From: Daphnia pulex
Lineage: Eukaryota; Arthropoda; Branchiopoda; Diplostraca; Daphniidae
Assembly (NCBI RefSeq): GCF_021134715.1
Contig: NC_060024.1
Span: 1-64,000 of the forward strand
Length of the DNA stretch: 64,000 nt
Direction: 5' to 3'
Position 1 is the stretch's first letter. The number at the start of each line of letters is the position of its first letter. The notes under the pieces are model-generated. The model saw only the letters and a list, made by a program, of their open reading frames with translations. It was not told the origin of the DNA and made no database searches. Positions 1 to 7,731 of the stretch are shown piece after piece. Made by a program: the position numbers and the translations under genes.

Positions 1-101
1 GGTGGTTTTGGTAAGATTAGTGTGTATTTCAAAAAGATAAATCTCAAGCACAAGTAATAGATTAGAGGCGAATATGGTCGGGTAATTGCGTCTAGTTTAA
101 T

Positions 102-221
102 GTCAACGGCCATACCACATAGAACTCACCCGGTCTCGTCAGCTCCCGGAAGTTAAGCTATGTCGGGTCCCGTTAGTACTTGGATGGGTGACCGCTTGGG
201 AATACGGGATGCTGTTGGCAT
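102..221 (+). rRNA. 5S ribosomal RNA gene, copy 1
   Basis: A 120-nt sequence that reads as a complete arthropod-type 5S rRNA. The ends GTCAACGGCCATACC and GCTGTTGGCAT pair as helix I. The internal promoter is present: box A region (AGTTAAGCTATGTCGGG), then box C (TGGATGGGTGACCGCTTGGG). Pol III transcribes such genes from this internal promoter through TFIIIA. A T-rich terminator follows at 229-238. This is the best-preserved 5S copy here and probably functional. Three short ORFs overlap this unit and are not real. Confidence 0.95.
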
Positions 222-228
222 GGAATTA

Positions 229-238
229 TTTTATTTTT
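229..238 (+). terminator. Pol III terminator of 5S copy 1
   Basis: Two T runs (TTTT and TTTTT) separated by one A, starting 8 nt after the 5S 3' end. This is the usual pol III stop signal; the same arrangement follows copies 2 and 4. Confidence 0.75.
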
Positions 239-399
239 GTGAATCCAATTGAATTGAAGTGCTTCCCAAGATGGGTGATACTACATGGACTACAATGTAT
301 TATTTTGGCATTAGTTGAAAATGGAAGGAACGTATTTTTTACTGGATATTGCCTACTAGACGTCCTCCAACCTCTTTGTTGCTGAAAGATATTTGAAAC

Positions 400-420
400 G
401 CCGTGCGCGAAGCGCACGGC
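400..420 (+). repeat. GC-rich perfect hairpin in 5S spacer, copy 1
   Basis: GCCGTGCGC and GCGCACGGC are perfect 9-nt inverted arms around a GAA loop, in an otherwise AT-rich spacer. It lies 179 nt after the 5S gene and recurs at 1079-1099 and 18,968-18,988 with the same flanks. Function unknown; it could be a structural element of an unrecognised transcript or a recombination hotspot. Confidence 0.8.
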
Positions 421-779
421 ACAGCCGAGAGGCTTGTACGTTGGCGGTTTCTTCGGGCAGCTCTATCTAATCTCTCTGGCTCTGAGATCCTTATGCAACG
501 CAAGCTAAGTAAGGGAAGCAATCGTTAGCCTTATGACACTTGGATTGTTGGCTCATTGATCGGACATCCCCGGAACGGGAAAATTAAAAATGACAGTTAG
601 CCAAAAATAGTGGCGTTTGGAAATATTATCAAATTTTATATTCGGTTGTCCATTGACAAATGTACTTATATGTCCTCGTTTGTTTGGCTAAGGTTGTTGT
701 GTATTTCGAACAGAAAGTAAGCAAGCATTAGAACTAGATTTAGAGGCGAATATGGTGGAATAATTGAGTCTAATTTGAT

Positions 780-899
780 GTCAACGGCCATACAAAATAG
801 AACTCACCCGGTCTCGTCAGCTCCCGGAAGTTAAGCTATGTCGGGTCCCGTTAGTACTTGGATGGGTGACCGCTTGGGAATACGGGATGCTGTTGGCAT
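780..899 (+). rRNA. 5S ribosomal RNA gene, copy 2
   Basis: A 120-nt copy nearly identical to copy 1. It differs near the 5' end, where CCATACAAAATAG replaces CCATACCACATAG (helix II/loop B region). Box A and box C are intact and T-run terminators follow. The spacing from copy 1 (678 nt) gives the array repeat length. Probably transcribable; the 5' changes may make it a variant or ageing copy. Confidence 0.92.
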
Positions 900-1078
900 G
901 GAATTATTTTATTTTTGTTAATCCAATTGTATTGAAGTGCTTCCCAAGATGGGTGATACTACATGGACTACAATGTATTATTTTTGCATTAGTTGAAAAT
1001 GGAAGGAACGTATTTTTTACTGGATATTGCCTACTAGACGTCCTCAAAGCCCCTTTGTTGCTGAAAGATATTTGAAAC

Positions 1079-1099
1079 GCCGTGCGCGAAGCGCACGGC
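1079..1099 (+). repeat. GC-rich perfect hairpin in 5S spacer, copy 2
   Basis: Same GCCGTGCGC/GCGCACGGC stem and GAA loop as at 400-420, at the same distance (179 nt) from its 5S gene. Perfect conservation of both arms while neighbouring spacer bases differ suggests either recent homogenisation or selection on pairing. Confidence 0.8.
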
Positions 1100-1471
1100 A
1101 CAGCCGAGAGGCTTGTACGTTGGCGGATTCTTCGGGCAGCCTCAGAAATACCTATACAAGATCCTAAGAAAAAAGACAGCTCTTAGATGAGCCATGCACG
1201 AAGAATCTGACAAAGGCTCTGAGATTCTTATTCAATGCAAGCTAAGTAAGGGAAGCAATCGTTAGCCTTATGACACACTGCCGAGAGGCTACTACGCTCT
1301 ACGAGGCTATTACGTCGGTTGCATCTGCACACAGCTCTGGCTCTACAATATCCATGCAAGGTTGATATGGACTGTTTTGGTAAGATTAGCGTGTATTTCA
1401 AAAAGATAGATCTCAAGCACCAGTAATAGATTTAAAGGCGATTATGGTCGGGTAATGGCAACTGAACTGAT

Positions 1472-1575
1472 GTCAACGGCCATACCACATAGAACTCACC
1501 CGGTCTCGTCAGCTCCCGGAAGTTAAGCTATGTCGGGTCCCGTTAGTACTTGGGAATACGGGATGCTGTTGGCAT
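1472..1575 (+). pseudogene. 5S rRNA pseudogene lacking box C
   Basis: Identical to copy 1 except for one 16-nt deletion (the run starting GGATGGGTGACC) at 5S positions about 81-96. That stretch is box C, the main TFIIIA contact of the internal promoter, and also one strand of helices IV/V. The copy can be neither efficiently transcribed nor folded normally, so it is a pseudogene despite its otherwise perfect sequence. It directly precedes the first 7SL gene, which reads towards it. Confidence 0.9.
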
Positions 1576-1728
1576 GGTGTAATTTTATTTTTGCTCCCCA
1601 AGTTAGATGAGACATGGAATATAATGTATTCTTTAGGTATTAGTTGAAAAGGGTATTGCTGGGACTTTGATTAATGATACCATATATTGTAAAACGCATG
1701 TTTGTTTGATCTCAGTACTTTTAACGAC

Positions 1729-1736
1729 AAAAAAAA
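1729..1736 (-). terminator. Pol III terminator of 7SL copy 1
   Basis: A run of eight A on the + strand, so TTTTTTTT on the transcribed strand, directly after the 7SL 3' end. Confidence 0.8.
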
Positions 1737-2030
1737 GATAGAGGTTTGGCTATTTTGTTGAGGCTGTTGCATGACGCCCACTCACTGGCACGATCCCACT
1801 ACTGCCGAACACGGGAACTTTTGGCTGCTAGGTTTCCCTCCTGACCCACTACGCTCCTCCTTAGCTAACCTGCACCTACTAGATTCCTCTAGCAGATCCA
1901 TGCTGATGTCAAGCTTAGTGCGGGCACCTGATCAACATGCGGTATCACGAAACAGGGCTCCTAAACTCAAGCCATCCACTCTACCAAGCCTCCCCGAAGC
2001 AGGATTATAGGTGCACGCCAAACACCCAGC
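1737..2030 (-). ncRNA. 7SL RNA (signal recognition particle RNA), copy 1
   Basis: The reverse strand reads as a 294-nt SRP RNA. In order: an Alu-domain 5' part with GCTGGGTG and CTTCGGGGAGGCT; the S-domain entry GGTGCCCGCACTAAG; helix 6 CTAGA-GGAA-TCTAG with a GNAR tetraloop for SRP19 (loop at 1884-1887); a helix 8 region with GGGAAACCTAGCAGCC; and CAGTAGTGGGATCGTGCC returning to the Alu domain. A T8 terminator follows. SRP RNA scaffolds the particle that targets nascent secretory proteins to the ER. The gene lies in a 5S spacer in opposite orientation and may share pol III factors with it. All expected domains are present. Several short spurious ORFs cross it. Confidence 0.9.
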
Positions 2031-2290
2031 TGATAAATGGGCTCTCAATCGATAATACATTACTGTAATAAATTGATTTGATGAGCACGCGGATTCTTTA
2101 TTGTGTCCAAAATTGGTCTCGTCACTTGTTCTATAACTATAAAAGAGCTTCTCGGTGTTTCAATAAATGAACAAAATGCAAGACCTGACAATTTATGTAC
2201 TGTGTGCGTCAAGTATTGCAAATCTCAATTTAATATTCCGAAATATCGATCTATGCACTGTAATTTACGCCAAAGCTCATTGATCGTACA
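2031..2290 (-). promoter_or_regulatory. Upstream region of 7SL copy 1, conserved with copy 2
   Basis: This stretch upstream of the 7SL start matches 19,878-20,127, upstream of the second 7SL gene, with scattered substitutions and small indels. About 25 nt before the RNA start both carry TATTATCGATT on the transcribed strand, a plausible TATA-like element, with TTACAGTAATG just beyond. Similarity stops abruptly at GATCGTAC in both copies, which marks the edge of the 5S/7SL unit. Promoter function is inferred from position only. Confidence 0.45.
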
Positions 2291-2764
2291 AACCTTATTT
2301 AGAGTTCTGCAAAATAACATTGCATTTAAGATCATACTTCACAGGATCATTTCTGTAGTATATCTTGACTTGTTTCCCACCAGAAACTTGTCTCCTTTCA
2401 ACCCACGATGACGAGTTAAGACGCTGGTTTCTGAGCGTGAAACAGGCTGTGAGTGTAGCTGTCTCGACAGCATCAAACACAGTCATTGAGGACCGTTTCC
2501 GTTAAATCCATGTGAAATAGCGGAAGGAAACTAGCGTGTTCAGAATGGTTGAGATGATAAAACAAATTTAAATTCTTGAAAATCTAAAGAGATAAATCTT
2601 AATAATAATTCCAGGTATTCGTGTCCTTAAATCATCTGCTTGTATGGCAAAATAAATTGTGAAAGGCAAATGGAGATGGATACTTCATTAAAACGCATTA
2701 CAAAACACATCTAACAGAGACCCCAAAACCGTACTCTCCAACTGTTCCCCTCCTCCCCCTCCCT
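2291..2764. other. Unassigned sequence between 5S/7SL unit and family A element
   Basis: No convincing gene. Similarity to the other 5S/7SL unit ends at about 2,290 and recognisable family A coding sequence begins at about 2,765. The family A 5' UTR and the missing first 37 nt of the U2 target would be expected here, but I could not recognise the U2 5' end. Confidence 0.4.
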
Positions 2765-3390
2765 CCTAACATTTCCAACAGAGAGTTTTTCAGAATTATC
2801 AATCTTGAACTGTCAACCACCTCTTGTCACACCCCAACTGTTGCTTCGAGACGCAATACTCCGAACAACACAGAAGGAGAGGGGACCTCACCCGTCCCCT
2901 TCTCTTCCTCTCCAGCTTCTCCAGTTTCATCTTCTTCTTCTTCTTCTGCATCAAACACCTCCAATGACTTGTCCACTCAACGCTCGAGTCCTTCTACTCC
3001 AAACATAATCTCAGAAAACACTGAATCCCTTGACTTATCAATTTCCTCTTTCAATTCTCCGTCTTCATCAAAATCTTCCAACAACAATGATTCCTCTTAC
3101 GAATCTCCAGCCTCATCTCCCAGCCAGCTTGGTAGATTGGTAGCTCCCGGAGACGCGGTGTGTCCACTAGAGGCGTTTAGGAGTGTTTGGGGCGCCAGGA
3201 TAGAGGCTTGCAACACGGTACAGTGCCTCGACTCAACCCTCACTAAGTGCAGCGCTGAGTGGCTAAAACTTTCTGCCACACCGGAAGACTCGACCTCTTC
3301 TCAGAAACGACCGCCCCCTCCAAAGAAGCCACCAGACGCCCACCGAAAGCGAAGCCAAAACCGCCAGCAACAACGATCAAAAGAGCAAAA
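2765..3390 (+). pseudogene. Family A element, N-terminal coding region (frame-shifted from the RT frame)
   Basis: An open frame (codons starting at positions equal to 2 mod 3) reads a Ser/Thr/Pro-rich, low-complexity region with a poly-Ser stretch encoded by TCT repeats at about 2,925-2,948. It continues into a more ordinary segment (LEAFRSVWGARIEACN) and a basic linker (KRPPPPKKPPDAHRKR). It lies where RLE elements keep their nucleic-acid-binding N-terminus, but I see no clear C2H2 zinc finger. The RT frame takes over one base out of phase at about 3,370-3,390, so a frameshift separates the halves. The start codon is not identifiable. Confidence 0.55.
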
Positions 3391-5966
3391 TTCAACGTCT
3401 ATTTTCTTTGTATCCCCGCAGGGCTGTCAGGAAAATTCTCGAAGAAGAATCAACTGGATATTCTGGAACAAAAGAAACAGCGACTGCATTTTTGAAAAAA
3501 ACCTACTGTCAGCCAGGTCCTTCTCAGGAGCAAGTGGAGTCAGCCCGTGCTCAATTCGACCACTGTGATTGGAAACAGACGACCGATGACGACATCAGGC
3601 TACTCTCAGCTCCCCCCAGTCTTAGCGAAATCAAGCTTAAACTCGGTAAAGCTGCTAACACTGCTCCAGGAAGGGATGGCCTTGAATATCGCCACCTCCG
3701 GTCTCTTGACGGTAATGGCGAGCTCCTAGCAACCATTTACCAGGCGGTGTGGTCTCTGGGTATCCCAGCCTGCTGGAAAACATCTCGAACCGTCCCTATC
3801 TTCAAGAAAGGAGATCCCTCTGATTATGGGAACTTCAGGCCAATATCCTTACTACCAACCATGTACAAGATATTTTCGGGTATAATATCGTCCAGGATAA
3901 TGGCCACCGCCACGAGACTAGGATGGATTTCCCAAGAACAAAAGGGATTCCTTCCAGGAGTTAGGGGTATCCAAGAGCACACCCACATACTCCACACTGT
4001 GATCGAGCAGGCGAAACAGTCTAAAAGGAAGCTAGTGATTGCTTGGCTCGATCTCACCAACGCATTCGGATCAATACCTCATCCGATACTGAACAGCCTG
4101 TTCGAAAGCCTCCCGATACCAGACGAACTTCGCCGCATTCTGACCGATATCTACTCAAACAACATCATGGACTTTGCCGTCGGACAAGACTCAGTTCAAA
4201 TCCATCCAACAGCCGGAGTCCGACAAGGAGATCCATTAAGCAGCGTCGTCTTCAATCTGGCGGCAGAACCGATCATCAGGACAGTAAAATCAAACAACAA
4301 CGGGTTCGCAGTCTACCAGTCAAGAGTGTCCACTTCGTCCTACGCAGACGACATTGCCATCGCAGGATCTTCAGTCAGCGAAATCCAGGGAACTCTCAAT
4401 GCCACCGAGAACACGGCAACCTCACTCGGCTTGAGATTCAATCCTAACAAATGCACGTCACTCACACTCATTAATGGCAAATATTCTGTAGATAACCGCC
4501 TGAAACTCGGAGACTCCCAAATAAGGGCCCTAGCCGAGGACGAACAGGAAAACTATTTAGGGACTTCACTAGGCTCACGACTAACCTTCCGACCCACCAC
4601 GTCACTTCTCGGAAATTTGATCAAGATTGGCGACTCCGGTTTGGCTCCCTGGCAAAAGCTGGAAGTGTACAGAAGTGTACTACTCCCATCACTTTCCCAC
4701 CACCTTGCATCGGGAAGAGTCGAGAAAAGATCCCTCTACGACCTGGACGTCGCTTGCAGAGATTTCCTTTGCAAGGTAGCCTGTGTCCCTATGTCCGCTA
4801 ACACTGCTTTTTTCTACTCAGATCGCCGCGTGGGAGGACTTGGAGTTCTCCTCCTCACAGACGAGGCTGACATTTGGACCCTGGCAAGAGCACTGCAACT
4901 CCTAGATAGCAAAGACAAGAACGTCAGTGAAGTGGCAATGGCACAACTAGAAGAAACCATCAAATTGGGATACGGCAGGAACGAGGTCCCCTTTCCACTT
5001 CCTATTAACGAGTACTTGGCAGGTTCCATGGAAAAGGGACTTGGAGCAATCCGACATGGAGGAGCATCGATGAACCTTTGGACCCGCGCAAGGAAGGCCT
5101 CGGGCTGTTTGAAGAGGATAAGGATTGATGCATCCGGCGAAGAGTACAGCAAAGTTATCGCCGATGACATCTCCACAATCTCCATCAAGGCAGTCAGAGG
5201 ACTCCGGACCGCGATGAGGCAAAGGTGGACCAGCAGACTCCTGTCAGCTCAACAAGGAAAGACGGCAACCGGATTAGCTCTTGACATGGCCAAGGAGAAC
5301 GCAGGTCTCTTATCATGCCGAACGCCACTATCCTTCCAGGAATGGCACTTTCTCCACAAGGCGAGACTAGGGATACTGCCAGTCCGAGGTGGCCCAGGAT
5401 CAAAGTCGACAGTCAAAACCTGTCGACTAGGTTGTACGAAGCTGGAAACCACAGACCATGTTGTATGTGGGTGCCAGGTAAACTCCGCTCTTTCTATTAA
5501 TCGTCATAATTCTATCTTAGGCCTGATGGCGGAAGAAACGGAGAAACTTGGCCAAACCGTCTCCGTCAACCTCGCCATGGACAACTCCGGACTCAGACAA
5601 TACCTGGTGGTCACTTCCACCAACCCTCCCATCATCATCGACGTCACGGTTCCACTCAGCAGTGCGGATGGACTCGAGAAGGCACAGGCAAGGAAAATTG
5701 AAAAGTACAAACACCTTGGTGTGGTACTCCCTCTCGTGGTTGGTTCACTAGGGTCCTGGCTCCCAAGCAACGATGAGATATGTCTTGCCCTGGGATTCTC
5801 GGGTAGAAAATGGCAGAGCCTCAAGAAGAAGATGAAACTACTGGCCATCCAAGGAACAACCCAAATCATAGCCAAACACCTGGCATACCAGACCGAAGCA
5901 AGCGATCCCGAACCCGAAGAAGAAGAAGCAGAAGAGGGCGCAAGTCCTCCCTCTTCCTCAAACTAA
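3267..5966 (+). CDS. Family A reverse transcriptase / restriction-like endonuclease ORF
   Basis: The frame is open from 3,267 but has no ATG near its start, so it is the downstream part of a longer protein cut by a frameshift. Counting residues from 3,408: an IQRLF...RRAVRKIL motif typical of RLE elements just before residue 1; RT with LDLTNAF and YADD at 312-315; a thumb region; then a CCHC motif starting at Cys672 (CRLGC...DHVVCGC). The endonuclease follows with IIIDVT and the ARKIEKYKHL lysine motif. Its expected RPD is RQY (5,595-5,603): the Pro and the catalytic Asp are replaced, although the degenerate copies A2 and A3 encode RPD. The copy is therefore probably RT-competent but endonuclease-dead. 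The C-terminus is acidic (EPEEEEAEEG). In a living element this protein would nick U2 DNA and prime cDNA synthesis there. Confidence 0.85.
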   Translation, partial: NFLPHRKTRPLLRNDRPLQRSHQTPTESEAKTASNNDQKSKIQRLFSLYPRRAVRKILEEESTGYSGTKETATAFLKKTYCQPGPSQEQVESARAQFDHCDWKQTTDDDIRLLSAPPSLSEIKLKLGKAANTAPGRDGLEYRHLRSLDGNGELLATIYQAVWSLGIPACWKTSRTVPIFKKGDPSDYGNFRPISLLPTMYKIFSGIISSRIMATATRLGWISQEQKGFLPGVRGIQEHTHILHTVIEQAKQSKRKLVIAWLDLTNAFGSIPHPILNSLFESLPIPDELRRILTDIYSNNIMDFAVGQDSVQIHPTAGVRQGDPLSSVVFNLAAEPIIRTVKSNNNGFAVYQSRVSTSSYADDIAIAGSSVSEIQGTLNATENTATSLGLRFNPNKCTSLTLINGKYSVDNRLKLGDSQIRALAEDEQENYLGTSLGSRLTFRPTTSLLGNLIKIGDSGLAPWQKLEVYRSVLLPSLSHHLASGRVEKRSLYDLDVACRDFLCKVACVPMSANTAFFYSDRRVGGLGVLLLTDEADIWTLARALQLLDSKDKNVSEVAMAQLEETIKLGYGRNEVPFPLPINEYLAGSMEKGLGAIRHGGASMNLWTRARKASGCLKRIRIDASGEEYSKVIADDISTISIKAVRGLRTAMRQRWTSRLLSAQQGKTATGLALDMAKENAGLLSCRTPLSFQEWHFLHKARLGILPVRGGPGSKSTVKTCRLGCTKLETTDHVVCGCQVNSALSINRHNSILGLMAEETEKLGQTVSVNLAMDNSGLRQYLVVTSTNPPIIIDVTVPLSSADGLEKAQARKIEKYKHLGVVLPLVVGSLGSWLPSNDEICLALGFSGRKWQSLKKKMKLLAIQGTTQIIAKHLAYQTEASDPEPEEEEAEEGASPPSSSN

Positions 5967-6081
5967 GGGTTTTTAACGTAGCGTTGACACGTCGTCTCGC
6001 GAACTTTTTCCCTTCAAACTCAATTAAAATAAATCATTGTATATATGTTTATTCCCAGTCCTGGAAAATACAATGCATAAA

Positions 6082-6098
6082 ATCTGTTCTTATCAGTT
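6082..6098 (+). other. U2 snRNA target-site fragment between A1 and B1
   Basis: ATCTGTTCTTATCAGTT matches U2 snRNA nucleotides 38-54 and the start of the U2 remnant at 11,347. It is the target-site duplication left by family B and simultaneously the 3' target of family A. Related fragments sit at 41,837-41,850, 47,071-47,087 and 54,284-54,298, always at an A/B junction. Confidence 0.85.
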
Positions 6099-6228
6099 AT
6101 TCCCAGATGCCACTCGCTTGATCTTTTGCCTCTTGTCCCAACCTTTGAAGTGATCACCTTCTTCTCCCTATTTTTCTACCGCCTATATTGACCGTATTGA
6201 TTTTGCCTATGTGTACCCTTGCTATATT

Positions 6229-7731
6229 ATGAGTGACAGTGAATCTTCCAATTGTACGCCGCCTAGTGGGAGCAGGTTCACGGAGAACATTACTTATGTG
6301 GTCTACATCAGCCTTCCCATCCCTTCTTCTGCCACCTTCTCCTGCCACATCTGCACTACCGTTGGGCAGAAGCTGTCGACCCATAACAGCCTGAAGAAGC
6401 ACTTCTGCGCTACCCACAAAGGTACCATTGTTGTCCGCTTCGAGTGCCACATCTGCCAGTTCGAGTTACCGAGCGTGAGAAGCTATGCCGCCCACCATGC
6501 TGAAATCCACTCCCGTCGACCGTTGTCTCCACCCTCTACCACGCCTGGTACACCCCAAGTGCCGCCCATCTCTTCCGAGGCCATTGATTGCTTCCTCGCG
6601 GCGGCTCGACGTCAATCCATCTCAGAGGAGCTGCCTCCTGACCCATCTACTGTGGCGCCGATCCCTCCGACGGCTGCCCCCACTTTTCTAGATACCATGC
6701 CGATGCATCCCCATCCGCCTGGCCTCCTCATCAACTTCGGGCCTCGTGAGCTACTCCCGCCCCTCAGTGCTTCTCTCAGTGATGTGCCAAGTGACTTCCC
6801 TCCTCCACCGCCAGAGCCAGATCCTCCAGACAGAAATGGCTCTCTATGGTCCTGGACTGGTCGTACGAACGTTCTGTATGACGTGCTTGATCATCCGGTT
6901 GTGAGTGGTTGCTGGGAAAGAGGTGGTGGTGGCCGCTGTTATCGCCCATGCTCCAATCCACCAATAGTGACTGAAGAAATTCGCATTGCCCGGCAGCTTC
7001 TTCTCCCCAGTGCAGTTTCTGTTCCGTCACCGGAAATGCCACAAAATAGTGTCGCTCCAGTGCTTGCTCAGCCTCCTTCGCCGCTAGCTACTCCGAGCCT
7101 CCGAAATACTACCCACACGCCACCTACCGGCTCTCTTCAAGTGTCTGGCGCTCCAGGTGCTCGAGGCCTAGTTGGTGCTGAAATCTCTCCTCCTCCCATA
7201 GTGAGTGAACCAGTGAATTCACCCTCCATGCCAGATGCTCCACCGTGGAATCGGGATGCTGGCCATTTCGACCTTCCTCGACGGCCTGGCCCTCGGCTGT
7301 CTACTTCTCCACTTTCAGCCCAGCCACCAGGGCTCGATCGTCCATATTCTTCATCAAGTGAGTGAGTGCTTCCGTCTCTTCTAAGTGAAATTCCGCCCTG
7401 GAACGTTGGTGCTGGTCACTTTGACATCCCGCAACGGTCCGCAAGGCTGGCCAATTTGTCACACCACCCGATACCACTGCGTGTTCCCCGTGAAATCACG
7501 CGTGAAGGTCAATCTCGTCGATGTGCGCCTTCCACGTCCACTACCAGTGTTCATAGTGGCCATATTCTTTCGTTTGGTGAACCACTGCGCTTACCACCAC
7601 TTCCAGATGAAACGCCCTTACACACGGCTGCTAGTTACTTTAACCTGCCTAAATTAGGGCCGAGTTCACGACCACTGACGCAACAGCATCAACCACACCG
7701 TGTCACGTACAGCAGTACGAGGACATGGTAA
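6229..7731 (+). pseudogene. Family B N-terminal region (zinc fingers, Pro-rich), broken by TGA and a frameshift
   Basis: Starts at ATG 6,229 (MSDSESSNCTPPSG), a start also seen in B2 (MSDNKISNF). Two C2H2 fingers: CHIC at residue 39 with the paired His in KKHFCATH, and CHICQFELPSVRSYAAHHAEIH split around residues 73-94; these would bind target DNA or RNA. A long Pro/Ser-rich region follows, with three related modules near PPWNRDAGHFDLP, PPWNVGAGHFDIP and LHTAASYFNLP. A TGA at 7,363-7,365 interrupts it where copy B3 reads CAA. After about 7,692 one base is missing relative to B3b, so the last residues before TAA (7,729) are out of frame. The intact form would be fused to the RT region. Confidence 0.8.

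Larger units (their letters stand above)
2765..6081 (+). mobile_element. Family A non-LTR retrotransposon, best copy (A1)
   Basis: RLE-type non-LTR retrotransposon with an N-terminal region in one frame (2,765-3,390), the RT-endonuclease frame (3,267-5,966) and a short 3' UTR with the conserved run GTAGCGTTGACACGTCGTC. Its 3' end joins ATCTGTTCTTATCAG, which is U2 snRNA sequence, so the element is U2-specific. No poly(A) is seen, as is common for site-specific RLE elements. The 5' boundary is uncertain. Family A recurs at 40,474 and 52,440, and as a bare 3' tail at 46,962. Confidence 0.8.

Noticed and set aside
188-385. Small ORFs overlapping the 5S genes (also 866-1,075 and their antisense ORFs)
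   Set aside because: They start inside 5S rRNA and run into spacer; similarity between copies is due to the repeated array.
1771-2010. 79-codon + strand ORF (and the matching one at 19,675)
   Set aside because: It lies wholly inside the reverse-strand 7SL RNA gene; its conservation is explained by the RNA.
7366-7731. A separate small gene between the two large family B frames
   Set aside because: It is in frame with the upstream region after one TGA and continues its repeat modules, so it is part of the same broken ORF.
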